From NCBI RefSeq assembly GCF_900302485.1, contig NZ_OMOI01000001.1:992001-1056000 (forward strand): a stretch of 64,000 nt of DNA. Reading direction: 5' to 3'. Positions 51,824-61,319 of the stretch are shown here, one piece after another. The position numbers and the translations under genes are program-made. The notes beneath the pieces were generated by a model. The model was not told where the DNA came from. It was given only the letters and a program-made list of their open reading frames with translations, and did not search any database. The DNA comes from Aliiroseovarius pelagivivens (GTDB taxonomy: Bacteria; Pseudomonadota; Alphaproteobacteria; Rhodobacterales; Rhodobacteraceae). Each line of letters opens with the position of its first letter. Positions within the stretch are counted from its first letter, which is position 1.

Positions 51824-51984
51824 AAAGTCCTTCGTAATTATTAGCTGCAGAGATTAATGATTGTGTTTCTCGTCGGCGTGGTCAGCTGGTTTAGCCGAAA
51901 GAAAAGGTTTCAGTGGTCGTGGCGAAGACGCGATGGGGCGCTGGACTGTATAAGCACGGCGCCCCAAAGCTTTCGGTGTCTCCC

Positions 51985-53811
51985 TTACTCCATCGCTTCA
52001 AGCTCGTCGATGAAGCCTTCGATCATCGACAGACCTTTGGCCCAGAAGTTGGGGTCCGAGGCGTCCAGCCCGAACGGTGCCAGAAGCTCTTTGTGGTGTT
52101 TCGATCCGCCCGCCTTCAGCATCTCGAAATACTTCTCTTGGAAGTCTGCGTCGCCTTCTTCGTAAACGGCATAAAGCGCGTTCACCAAGCCGTCGCCGAA
52201 CGCATAGGCGTAGACATAGAAGGGCGAGTGGACGAAATGGGGGATGTAGGACCAGAAAGTCTCGTATCCGGGCATGAAATCAAAGGCTTCGCCAAGACTT
52301 TGTGCCTGCACGGACATCCACAACGTGTTGATGTCATCGGGGGTCAGTTCGCCTTCCGCGCGGGCTTCGTGCAGTTTGCATTCGAAGTCATAGAACGCGA
52401 TCTGACGGACAACTGTGTTGATCATGTCTTCGACCTTGCCGGCCAGCATGACCTTCTTTTCCTCGGGCGTCTTGGCTTCGGATAGAAGTTTGCGGAAGGT
52501 CAGCATCTCGCCGAATACAGACGCGGTTTCGGCAAGCGTCAGCGGGGTGGACGAGAGCATTTCGCCTTGGTCGGCAGCCAGCACCTGGTGGACGCCGTGG
52601 CCCAGTTCGTGTGCCAAAGTCATCACGTCGCGCGGTTTGCCCAGATAGTTCAGCATCACATAGGGGTGTGCGTCGGTGACGGTGGGGTGGGCGAAAGCGC
52701 CGGGCGCTTTGCCGGGTTTCACGCCTGCGTCAATCCAGCCATCGGTGAAGAAAGGTTTGGCAATTTCGGCCATGCGTGGATCGAAATCGGCATAGGCATC
52801 CATGACGATCTTTTCGGCCTCGGGCCAGTTCACCAGCGTGTCGTCTTCCATCGGAAGCGGCGCGTTTCGGTCCCAGACCTGCATACGGTCCAGCCCCAAC
52901 CATTTGCGCTTCAGCTCATAATAGCGATGCGACAGGCGCGGATAGGCGTCGACCACCGCGTCGCGCAGGGCCTCGACCACTTCGGGTTCCACGTGGTTGG
53001 ACAGGTGGCGGCCGGTCTGCGGGGTGGGCATGCTACGCCACTGGTCCTCGATGGCTTTTTCCTTGGCCAAGGTGTTGTGAACGCGCGCGAAAATCTTGAT
53101 GTTTTCACCCAGTACCCGCGCGATCTCTTCCGAGGCCGCCTGACGCGTGGCGCGGTCGTGTTCGGTCAGAAGGTTGGCGGTGGCTTCCAGCCCGCGCTCT
53201 TCCCCGTTTACCGTGAACATCAGCCCGGCGACGGTTTCGTCAAACAGAGTGTTCCACGCCGATGCCCCAACCGAGGACTTGTCATGCAGGAACTGCTCCA
53301 GCTCGTCTGACAGTTGATAGGGGCGCATGGCACGTAGGCGGTCGAACACGGGCCTGTAGCGGGCCAGATCGGCGTTGCCCGCGAACCAGCCGTCCAGAAC
53401 CGCGTCGTCAATCCGGTTCACTTCGAGCGAGAAGAAAACCAAAGGCGCGGTGAACACAGTGATCTGTTCCTGACAGTTCTGGAAGAACTGCGCGCGATCC
53501 GCGTCGGTGGTCTGCTGATAATAGCGCAGGCCCGCGAAGGACATGATGCGCCCGCCGATCATCTCGATCTTCTCGTAGGCCAGCACGCAATCCAGCATAC
53601 CCGCAGCGTCCAGATCTGCCAGTTTGCCCTGATAGGTCTGGGCAAAATCGGCGCAGGCGTTTTCCAGCCAGTTCAGGTCGCGCTCAAGCTCGGGCGCGTC
53701 TTGGTCAGAGTAGAGATCCGACAGATCCCATTCTGGCAGGTCCCCGAACGGGTTGTCGCCCGTACCGGCAGTGGCGTCGCGCAGAATTCGAGGGGGTAGG
53801 GTGGAAAACAT
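51985..53811 (-). CDS. pepF: Oligoendopeptidase F (M3 family)
   Basis: A 608-residue zinc metallopeptidase that cleaves short peptides in the cytoplasm. The M3 zinc motif is LAHELGHGVHQVLA (HExxH), with the distal Glu in TASVFGEMLTF. The N-terminal EWDLSDLYSDQDAPELERDLNWLE is the family's PepF-type lead. I chose the ATG at 53811, which has GGAGGTCTC before it; the longer frame to 54084 would overlap the divergent mrcA start. It is transcribed alone. Confidence 0.93.
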   Translation of the reverse strand: MFSTLPPRILRDATAGTGDNPFGDLPEWDLSDLYSDQDAPELERDLNWLENACADFAQTYQGKLADLDAAGMLDCVLAYEKIEMIGGRIMSFAGLRYYQQTTDADRAQFFQNCQEQITVFTAPLVFFSLEVNRIDDAVLDGWFAGNADLARYRPVFDRLRAMRPYQLSDELEQFLHDKSSVGASAWNTLFDETVAGLMFTVNGEERGLEATANLLTEHDRATRQAASEEIARVLGENIKIFARVHNTLAKEKAIEDQWRSMPTPQTGRHLSNHVEPEVVEALRDAVVDAYPRLSHRYYELKRKWLGLDRMQVWDRNAPLPMEDDTLVNWPEAEKIVMDAYADFDPRMAEIAKPFFTDGWIDAGVKPGKAPGAFAHPTVTDAHPYVMLNYLGKPRDVMTLAHELGHGVHQVLAADQGEMLSSTPLTLAETASVFGEMLTFRKLLSEAKTPEEKKVMLAGKVEDMINTVVRQIAFYDFECKLHEARAEGELTPDDINTLWMSVQAQSLGEAFDFMPGYETFWSYIPHFVHSPFYVYAYAFGDGLVNALYAVYEEGDADFQEKYFEMLKAGGSKHHKELLAPFGLDASDPNFWAKGLSMIEGFIDELEAME

Positions 53812-54019
53812 GAGACCTCCAAAATGTGGTTTCCCAAGACATAGGCGGTGGACAGCGCGGTTGCAATCAGGCCGTTCGACGTTCTCGAAAACCGGGGCAG
53901 GCGGCGTAACGACGGGACCCGTCTGGGGCGGGAAATGGCCGATTTTCCCCCCTTGGGGGTTTTGACCCGGCACTAGGGTCCCTTTATAGGAAGAGCAACT
54001 ATCCTTAGGAGCGTGCGGC

Positions 54020-56554
54020 GTGATCAGATTCGTCCTTGGCATTTTCGGTGCGATGTTTACCGGCATCACCCTTGCGATCTTCATGGCCGCATTGGTCGTG
54101 GGTGGCGTTTTCTGGATGTATTCCAGGGACTTGCCCAGCCACGAGCAATTGGCGAACTATACGCCTGCCACAATCAGCCGAGTCTATTCGGGCGAAGGGC
54201 AGCTGATGGACGAGTTCGCGCAGGAACGTCGTCTGTATACGCCCGCAGACGAAATTCCGGATCTTGTGAAGCACGCCTTCATCTCGGCCGAGGATAAAAA
54301 CTTCTATAATCACGCAGGCTTTGATCCGCGTGGTATTGCTGCCGCTGCCATTGAAGCTGCGCGGGGCGGAGCCTTGCGCGGGGCGTCGACCATTCCGCAG
54401 CAGGTGGTGAAAAACTTCCTGCTGTCGTCCGAACGGTCCGCTGAACGTAAGATCAAAGAGTTGATCCTGTCGGTACGGCTAGAGAACACGTTGTCGAAGG
54501 ATGACATTCTGGCGCTGTATCTGAACGAAATCTTTCTGGGGCAGAACTCTTACGGTGTGACCGCTGCTGCTCAGACGTATTTCAACAAGACCCCGGACGA
54601 GCTGAAACCGCACGAGGCCGCTTATCTGGCCACCCTGCCGAAAAAGCCTGCAAAGCTGCACCCGGTACGCAACAAAGAAGCCGCGCTGGGACGTCGCAAC
54701 TATGTCCTGCGCGAGATGTTTCAGAACGGCTATCTGGATCAGGCGGTCTATGAGGCCGAAAAGGAATTGCCGCTGCGCTCGGTCCAGAACGGCGATTTCG
54801 CTGGGTATCGTACTGAGCTTCCAGATCGTGACTATTTCACCGACGAGATCCGTCGCCAATTGAGTCGTGATTTTGGGGAAGAAGAGTTCTTTACGGGCGG
54901 GCTAACCATTCGTGCGACTGAAAACCCGAAGCTTCAAGAGGTTGCCGCCGCAAGTCTGCGACAAGGTCTTGAAGAGTACGACCGGGGCCGGGGTGTCTGG
55001 CGTCCCTCAGGTGTGACGTTGCCCGAGGCCACTCTGTCGAACGAGGAAAGTTGGCGTCAGGCGCTGGCGGACACCAAGTTCCCCCGTGACGTTAAGGGGT
55101 GGCATCCGGCCGTTGTGCTCGAGATCAGCGGCAATGAGGCCCGGATCGGCATTGAAGGCGTCGAGGATGACGAAGACGGCCACTGGATCCCAGCCAAGGA
55201 CGTGACGTGGGCGCGTCGTCTGAATGACGATGGCAGCCTTGGGCGCAAGGCCCGCGTGGCGGGTGATCTTTTGAAGGTTGGCGAAGTCGTGCATGTGCGC
55301 CGGATGGTGAAAGATGCCGATGGCAGCTTTGTCCGCTGGACCCTGCGCCAGATCCCCGAAGTGCAGGGCGGCTTCATGGCGATGGACGTCAACACAGGCC
55401 GCGTGATCGCGATGCAGGGTGGCTTCAGCTATCAGCATTCGGTCTATAACCGCGCGACACAAGCACAGCGCCAGCCGGGATCGAGCTTTAAGCCATTTGT
55501 CTATGCAGCGGCACTGGACAGCGGTTTTTCCCCTGCAACCATCGTGATTGATGCCCCGATTGAGGTTGAAAGCGGTGGTAAGATCTGGCGACCAAAGAAC
55601 GCGTCGAACCAGTTCTACGGCCCGACACCTCTTCGAACTGGGATCGAGCAATCCCGAAACCTGATGACCGTACGTCTGGCACAGGAAATCGGAATGGACA
55701 CAGTTGCTGGCTATGCCGAGCGGTTCGGGGTCTATGACCGGATGAACCCATTCCTTGCCAACTCGTTGGGATCCGAGGAAACGACGCTGTTCAAGATGGT
55801 TGCGGCCTATGCGATGTTCGCCAATGGCGGCGAGCGGGTGGAACCCACGTTGGTCGACCGGGTGCAGGACCGCTGGGGCCGCACGATCTATCGCCATGAC
55901 CGTCGCGACTGCGTGAATTGCACCGATCCGGTGCTGGCCGCAGGCGCAGAGCCTCAGATCGACAGCAACCGGGAACGCGTGATGGATCCCATCACGGCGT
56001 ATCAGCTGACGTCGATGATGCGCGGGGTGGTGTCACGCGGCACGGCCAGCCGTACGGTGAACCTTTCGGTACCGACCGCAGGTAAGACCGGGACCACCAA
56101 TGACGCGCGTGATGTTTGGTTCGTGGGCTTTACGTCGAACATCGTGGCAGGTTGCTATATCGGCTATGACCGCCCGCGCAATATGCCCGGAGCGTCAGGC
56201 GGTGGAATGTGTGGCCCTGTCTTTACCCGCTTCATGACAGAAGCTGTGAAAGAGCTGGGTGGCGGAGAGTTTGACGTGCCAGAAGGCGGACATTTCATCA
56301 AGATCGACCGCTTCTCGGGCGCGCGGCTGCCGTTTGATGCCGAAGGTGAACACGTTGTTGCAGAGTACTTCCGCGATGGCGAAGAGCCGCTGTTTGGTGT
56401 GATGTTCGATGGTGGCTTTGCCATGGGATCGAACTTGCCGCTGTTTGATCATGGTGGATCGGGGGGCGAACAGGTGCGGACCTCAACCGGGAAAACGGTC
56501 GTGGTTCCGGACAAGGCAGATTTCGGGTCGCTGTCATCCGGTGGTCTCTACTGA
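54020..56554 (+). CDS. mrcA: Penicillin-binding protein 1A
   Basis: An 844-residue bifunctional peptidoglycan synthase. An N-terminal membrane anchor (about 8-30) precedes the glycosyltransferase domain, with SAEDKNFYNHAGFDPRGI and GASTIPQQVVKNF and the later RKIKELILSVRLE. The transpeptidase has SSFKPF (SxxK), QSRNL (SxN) and AGKTGTTND (KTG). An OB-like insertion lies between. It is divergent from pepF by 210 bases and followed by the long leader of rne on the same strand. Confidence 0.95.
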   Translation: MIRFVLGIFGAMFTGITLAIFMAALVVGGVFWMYSRDLPSHEQLANYTPATISRVYSGEGQLMDEFAQERRLYTPADEIPDLVKHAFISAEDKNFYNHAGFDPRGIAAAAIEAARGGALRGASTIPQQVVKNFLLSSERSAERKIKELILSVRLENTLSKDDILALYLNEIFLGQNSYGVTAAAQTYFNKTPDELKPHEAAYLATLPKKPAKLHPVRNKEAALGRRNYVLREMFQNGYLDQAVYEAEKELPLRSVQNGDFAGYRTELPDRDYFTDEIRRQLSRDFGEEEFFTGGLTIRATENPKLQEVAAASLRQGLEEYDRGRGVWRPSGVTLPEATLSNEESWRQALADTKFPRDVKGWHPAVVLEISGNEARIGIEGVEDDEDGHWIPAKDVTWARRLNDDGSLGRKARVAGDLLKVGEVVHVRRMVKDADGSFVRWTLRQIPEVQGGFMAMDVNTGRVIAMQGGFSYQHSVYNRATQAQRQPGSSFKPFVYAAALDSGFSPATIVIDAPIEVESGGKIWRPKNASNQFYGPTPLRTGIEQSRNLMTVRLAQEIGMDTVAGYAERFGVYDRMNPFLANSLGSEETTLFKMVAAYAMFANGGERVEPTLVDRVQDRWGRTIYRHDRRDCVNCTDPVLAAGAEPQIDSNRERVMDPITAYQLTSMMRGVVSRGTASRTVNLSVPTAGKTGTTNDARDVWFVGFTSNIVAGCYIGYDRPRNMPGASGGGMCGPVFTRFMTEAVKELGGGEFDVPEGGHFIKIDRFSGARLPFDAEGEHVVAEYFRDGEEPLFGVMFDGGFAMGSNLPLFDHGGSGGEQVRTSTGKTVVVPDKADFGSLSSGGLY

Positions 56555-57134
56555 GCTAAGGTTAGCAACCAGAAATGGAATGACCTTCCGGGGTCGCGAT
56601 GCGGGACTTGCAAAAACTTATGCAAAGAAACGCATTTTGCCCATTGTCTTTCCATGTCCCCAGCACATATGTTCAAAGGACGGTGGTGCGTTTAGAAAAA
56701 GCACCCCGCACCAGAGTTTCGCTGTCATGGCGACGGATGCTGGCCCAAGGACGCCCGCAGACCACATCATGACAGGCTAAAAGCGCTTCGGGACGCAGCC
56801 GCAAGACGGACTGGCCGCCGAAGCCGGAAATTGATGACCCGGCAGCAGGTTTACTAAGACTTGCCCCGATGTCTGAAAATACGCCCGTACTTTGCGTTGC
56901 AAAGTGGGCAAATGAATGGGTTTCGCACGAACCGCCGGGTAAAACCGGACAGGATAGGCGGAGCCGGAGAAGAAACGCGATGATGCGTGCGAGGATCGAG
57001 CAAGGACAGGCACAGGGGCGTATGCCCCTTGAGCTGTTGTCCCATCCCCCGCATCTGCTCGCCCTGACAAGTCACTCCTTTCCTGTTGTTCGTCCCCCGG
57101 GGCGAACGCGGCGATCCGAGTGCAGAAAGACACA
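56555..57134 (+). promoter_or_regulatory. Long upstream region of rne with hairpins
   Basis: 580 bases between mrcA and rne without a credible gene. It holds several short inverted repeats, including GGGGC-GTAT-GCCCC at 57015-57027 and GTTCGTCCCC/CGGGGCGAAC at 57088-57107 just before the rne start. In E. coli the rne 5' UTR is structured and is the site of RNase E autoregulation; the length here is compatible with the same. Confidence 0.45.
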
Positions 57135-60080
57135 ATGGCAAAGAAGATGCTTATCGACGCCACTCACGCCGAGGAAACTCGCGTTGTGGTGGTCGACGGG
57201 AACAAGGTCGAAGAATTCGATTTTGAATCCGAAAACAAACGCCAGCTCGCTGGCAACATTTATCTGGCAAAAGTAACGCGGGTCGAACCGTCGCTTCAGG
57301 CGGCGTTTGTTGACTACGGCGGAAACCGTCACGGTTTCCTTGCGTTCTCGGAAATCCATCCGGACTATTACCAGATCCCGGTTGCGGATCGTGAAGCGCT
57401 GCTCGAGGAAGAGCGCGCCTATGCAGAAGCTATGGCCGCAGAGGACGACAAACCTAAAACACGCCGCCGCCGCCGCACACGCTCGCGGTCCAAGGCGGAA
57501 GAGACCAAATCGGATGATGCGGTTGCTACCAAAGAGATCGATAAGTCCTCCAGCGGGATGGACGTGATTGATCTGGATGATGGCGGGTTGGATGCCGACG
57601 AAGGCCATTCACCGATGGATCTGGTTTCTGAAACCCCGGTTGAAGAACCTACTGAAGATGCGGCTGTCGAAGCTGCCTCGGACGTAGCTGAAGCACCTGC
57701 TGCTAAGGCAGAAGAGGCCGCAGTTGAGGCGGTGTCAGAAGAAGCTGCTGAAAAGGTCGATGCTGAAGAAGCACCTGCTGAGGATGCGGCTGATGCCGAT
57801 GCTCGCGACGATGCCGACAACGACGGTGACGACGAAGACGACGAAGACGCGCCGTTGGAAGCATCCGAGAAGGATGACCAGATCGAGCGTGTGGCCGATG
57901 ACGACTCGACTGAAGAAATTCGTCCGCGTCGCAAACCGCGTCCCAAACGCTATAAGATCCAGGAAGTGATCAAGGTTCGCCAGATCCTTCTGGTGCAGGT
58001 CGTGAAAGAAGAACGCGGCAACAAGGGTGCTGCCCTGACCACCTATCTGTCGCTGGCCGGTCGCTATTGCGTACTTATGCCCAACACCGCGCGCGGTGGC
58101 GGGATCAGCCGCAAGATCACCAATGCCGCAGACCGCAAGAAACTGAAAGAAATCGCAGCCGAGATCGACGTGCCGAAGGGCGCGGGTCTGATTGTTCGGA
58201 CCGCAGGTGCCAAGCGCACCAAGACCGAGATCAAGCGCGACTATGAATACCTTCAACGCCTGTGGGAACAGATCCGCGAGCTGACGCTGGAATCCATCGC
58301 GCCCGCGAAGATCTACGAAGAAGGCAACCTGATCAAACGCACGATCCGTGACCTCTATTCACGTGAGATCGATGAAGTGTTTGTGGAGGGCGAGGCCGGC
58401 TATCGCGTGGCCAAGGACTTCATGAAGATGATCATGCCGTCCCACGCCAAGAACGTGAAGCACTATACAGACGCCATGCCGCTGTTCGCGCGCTATCAGG
58501 TGGAAAGCTATCTGTCGGGCATGTTTAACCCGACCGTTCAGTTGAAATCCGGTGGTTATATCGTGATCGGCGTGACCGAAGCACTGGTCGCCATCGACGT
58601 GAACTCGGGCCGAGCCACCAAAGAGGGCTCGATCGAGGAAACCGCGCTGAAGACCAACCTTGAGGCCGCAGAAGAAGTGGCGCGTCAGCTGCGTCTGCGT
58701 GACCTTGCAGGCCTGATCGTGATCGACTTCATCGACATGGACGAGCGTCGCAATAACACCGCTGTTGAAAAGCGGATGAAGGACAAGCTGAAGACCGATC
58801 GCGCCCGCATTCAAGTGGGTCGCATCTCGGGCTTCGGTCTGATGGAAATGAGCCGTCAGCGTCTGCGCCCCGGTATGATCGAGGCAACGACCCAGCCTTG
58901 TAACCATTGTCACGGCACGGGCCTGATCCGTTCGGATGACAACCTTGCCCTGAACATCCTGCGTCAGCTGGAAGAAGAAGGCGTGCGCCGTCGTTCGCGC
59001 GAGGTTCTGGTGAAGGCCCCCATCGGTATCGTGAACTTCCTGATGAACAACAAGCGCGAGCATATCGCGCAAATCGAAGCGCGTTATGGCATGTCTGTGC
59101 GGATCGAAGCTGATCCGTTCCTGATCTCGCCGGATTACACGATCGAGAAGTTCAAGACGGCCACTCGCGTGGTGCCGGATGCGGCTCCGGTTGTGTCTGT
59201 TGACGCGTCCATCATGGCGGACATTGATGACGTCGAAGAGGCCGAGGTGATCGCGGAAGAGACGCCGGAAGTCGAAGGCGAGGATAAGCCCAAGAAGCGC
59301 CGTCGTCGTCGTCGTCGTCGTCGCGGTCGCGGTGGAGATGATCAGCAGGATACTGAACAGTCCGAGAATGGCGATGCCGAACAGGCCGCTTCGGAAGGTG
59401 AAGCGGAAGCTGGCGATGCTTCGGATGCTGAGGAATCTCCCAAGGATGCCGCAGAAGAGGCGACGGAAGAAAAGCCCAAGCGCAAGCGGGCCACCCGGTC
59501 GCGCAGACGGAAGACCGACGAGGTTGCTGCCGACGTGGATACTGCGGATGCCGTAGCGACTGACGCTGAAGAGGCCGAGGCACCTGCCGAGGACGAAAAG
59601 CCGAAGAAGCCTGTGCGTCGGCGTCGGACCTCGAAGGCGAAAGCCGAGGAAGAGGCGAAAGCCGCCGAAGCTGAAACCACCGAGGCGTCTGAAGAGGCCA
59701 AGCCTGAAGCGTCGGAAGAGCCGACCGAAGAAAAGCCCAAGCGCAAACGTGCAAGCCGCGCGAAGAAGCCGAAGGCCGACGAGGCTCCGGCCGAAGTAGC
59801 GGCCGAGGCAGAAGCTAAGGCGGAAGACGCGCCGGCTGAGGAAGAAAAGCCCAAGAAGCCTGCTCGCAAACGCGCGCCGCGCAAGAAGGCTGAACCCGCT
59901 GCGGAAGAGACTGCAAGCGCACCTGCGGAAACGCCTGCTGCGGATCCCGCTCCTGCGCCGGTCGAAGTCGCCGTTGCCGAAGCGCCCGTAGCCGCGCCGG
60001 ACCCAGCTCCGGTGGTCGAAGTCGCTTCAGACGAGCCGCCCAAACCCAAGCGCAAAGGGTGGTGGTCGTTGAACCGCTAA
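57135..60080 (+). CDS. rne: Ribonuclease E
   Basis: A 981-residue endoribonuclease at the core of the RNA degradosome. The N-terminal S1 domain is split: LAGNIYLAKVTRVEPSLQAAFVDYGG and GFLAFSEIHPDYY come first; then about 170 acidic and basic residues intervene before VKEERGNKGAALTTYLSLAGRYCVLMPN. The catalytic region has the Mg-binding VAIDVNSG and LIVIDFIDM, and the zinc-link CNHCHGTG. The C-terminal 300 residues are low-complexity with Glu/Ala and Lys/Arg blocks, the scaffold tail. The ATG at 57135 is followed by KKMLIDATHAEETRV, the standard start. A terminator follows. Confidence 0.95.
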   Translation: MAKKMLIDATHAEETRVVVVDGNKVEEFDFESENKRQLAGNIYLAKVTRVEPSLQAAFVDYGGNRHGFLAFSEIHPDYYQIPVADREALLEEERAYAEAMAAEDDKPKTRRRRRTRSRSKAEETKSDDAVATKEIDKSSSGMDVIDLDDGGLDADEGHSPMDLVSETPVEEPTEDAAVEAASDVAEAPAAKAEEAAVEAVSEEAAEKVDAEEAPAEDAADADARDDADNDGDDEDDEDAPLEASEKDDQIERVADDDSTEEIRPRRKPRPKRYKIQEVIKVRQILLVQVVKEERGNKGAALTTYLSLAGRYCVLMPNTARGGGISRKITNAADRKKLKEIAAEIDVPKGAGLIVRTAGAKRTKTEIKRDYEYLQRLWEQIRELTLESIAPAKIYEEGNLIKRTIRDLYSREIDEVFVEGEAGYRVAKDFMKMIMPSHAKNVKHYTDAMPLFARYQVESYLSGMFNPTVQLKSGGYIVIGVTEALVAIDVNSGRATKEGSIEETALKTNLEAAEEVARQLRLRDLAGLIVIDFIDMDERRNNTAVEKRMKDKLKTDRARIQVGRISGFGLMEMSRQRLRPGMIEATTQPCNHCHGTGLIRSDDNLALNILRQLEEEGVRRRSREVLVKAPIGIVNFLMNNKREHIAQIEARYGMSVRIEADPFLISPDYTIEKFKTATRVVPDAAPVVSVDASIMADIDDVEEAEVIAEETPEVEGEDKPKKRRRRRRRRRGRGGDDQQDTEQSENGDAEQAASEGEAEAGDASDAEESPKDAAEEATEEKPKRKRATRSRRRKTDEVAADVDTADAVATDAEEAEAPAEDEKPKKPVRRRRTSKAKAEEEAKAAEAETTEASEEAKPEASEEPTEEKPKRKRASRAKKPKADEAPAEVAAEAEAKAEDAPAEEEKPKKPARKRAPRKKAEPAAEETASAPAETPAADPAPAPVEVAVAEAPVAAPDPAPVVEVASDEPPKPKRKGWWSLNR

Positions 60081-60096
60081 ACGGACCAAAGAACAG

Positions 60097-60126
60097 AAAA
60101 AGCCGGGCAACTCGCCCGGCTTTTTT
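60097..60126. terminator. Bidirectional terminator between rne and the tusA-like gene
   Basis: AAAAAGCCGGGC, loop AACTC, GCCCGGCTTTTTT. The stem has seven GC pairs with A and T runs on the two sides, so it can end both rne (plus) and the convergent tusA-like gene (minus). Confidence 0.92.
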
Positions 60127-60129
60127 CGT

Positions 60130-60366
60130 TTATCCGTGTTTGATAAAATAGAAGGTCACGCCAACCGGACCAGATGTTTCATCCTGGCCCACAAGCTCGT
60201 GTCCCTGTTCAGCGCAGAAATGCGGCACATCGATCACGGCGGCGGGGTCCGTGGCTTGCAGTCTCAGAATCTGCCCGGGCTCAAGCGATTTCAGGCGCTT
60301 GCGGGCTTTCAGAACGGGCAGGGGGCACAAAAGCCCGATGGCATCCAGATCGTCATCATAGGTCAT
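60130..60366 (-). CDS. TusA-family sulfurtransferase
   Basis: A 78-residue TusA-like protein. The active-site segment is AIGLLCPLPVLKARKRL, with the Cys of the family's CPxP motif at residue 14. TusA relays sulfur for tRNA thiolation and other pathways; this family also includes SirA/YeeD-type proteins, so the exact partner is not known. AAGGAAAATC precedes the ATG at 60366. It shares the terminator with rne and is divergent from ccdA by about 115 bases. Confidence 0.9.
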   Translation of the reverse strand: MTYDDDLDAIGLLCPLPVLKARKRLKSLEPGQILRLQATDPAAVIDVPHFCAEQGHELVGQDETSGPVGVTFYFIKHG

Positions 60367-60482
60367 GATTTTCCTTAATCCCTGTGCATTACGCTGTCCA
60401 TCCGTTGCGAGATCGCAATTTGTCGCGCAGATGTGACAAAGCTGCAGGTGACGCCGCCTCAAACCCGCGCTATGTGAGGCTT

Positions 60483-61238
60483 ATGTTTGGAATTGAATTG
60501 ATCGACGCAAGCCTAGTGCCTGCCCTGACCATAGCGTTTTTCGCGGGGATCCTGAGCTTTCTCAGCCCCTGTGTGTTGCCGATTGTGCCGCCCTATCTGG
60601 CCTATATGTCAGGGGTCAGCATGTCGGAAATGAACGAAGGTGGTTCGTCGGGCCGGGGCAAGGTTCTGCTCGCCGCGCTTTTCTTTGTGATGGGCTTGTC
60701 GACGGTGTTTCTGTTCCTTGGCTTTGCGGCGTCGGCCTTTGGGTCGATGTTCCTGGCCAATCAGACGCTTTTTGCAGGCATTGCGGGCGTGGTGGTCATG
60801 GTCTTCGGGGCGCATTTCCTGGGCGTGATCTCGATCCCGTTTCTGAACCGCGAAGCACGGTTGGATGCTGGTGATCAAGGCGGAAGTGCCTTTGGCGCCT
60901 ATTTGCTTGGGCTGGCCTTTGCCTTCGGTTGGACGCCCTGCATCGGACCTCAGTTGGGCGCCATTCTAGCGCTGGCCGCCAGCGAGGGGTCGGTTGCGCG
61001 CGGGACGTTGCTTTTGGCGGTCTACGCGATTGGTCTGGGCATCCCGTTCCTTCTGTTTGCCGCGTTCTTTGCGCGTCTCGGGGGGCTGATGGCCTTCATG
61101 AAGCGTAATATGGAGCGCATCGAGCGGATCATGGGCCTGCTTTTGTGGACCATCGGTCTGTTGATGCTGACAGGCGGCTTCTCGCGCTTCTCGTACTGGC
61201 TGCTCGAGATGTTCCCGGCCATGGCGACACTGGGCTGA
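60483..61238 (+). CDS. ccdA: Cytochrome c biogenesis protein CcdA
   Basis: A 251-residue polytopic membrane protein with six helices. It moves electrons from cytoplasmic thioredoxin to the periplasm for cytochrome c maturation or other thiol reduction. The paired cysteines lie in FLSPCVLPIVPPYLAYMSG and WTPCIGPQLGAILALA. The chosen ATG at 60483 begins at MFGIELIDASLVPAL, directly before the first helix, though the SD is weak. It is not part of a ccm cluster here. Confidence 0.93.
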   Translation: MFGIELIDASLVPALTIAFFAGILSFLSPCVLPIVPPYLAYMSGVSMSEMNEGGSSGRGKVLLAALFFVMGLSTVFLFLGFAASAFGSMFLANQTLFAGIAGVVVMVFGAHFLGVISIPFLNREARLDAGDQGGSAFGAYLLGLAFAFGWTPCIGPQLGAILALAASEGSVARGTLLLAVYAIGLGIPFLLFAAFFARLGGLMAFMKRNMERIERIMGLLLWTIGLLMLTGGFSRFSYWLLEMFPAMATLG

Positions 61239-61319
61239 TCCCAGCCGTGAATTCTGTATGCCGGGGGTTATGTCCTTAACCGTTCCGGTTTAACCTGCCA
61301 CAAAGATTAGGCCGGGCAG

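Noticed and set aside
51934..51966. Terminator for pepF
   Set aside because: TGGGGCGC/GCGCCCCA can pair but with a 17-base loop and no T-tract on the minus strand, so it was not listed.
61276..61293. CtrA-type site TTAA-N7-TTAA before the alpha/beta-hydrolase gene
   Set aside because: The two TTAA are separated by ten bases instead of seven. It is kept only as an imperfect inverted repeat in the gene note.
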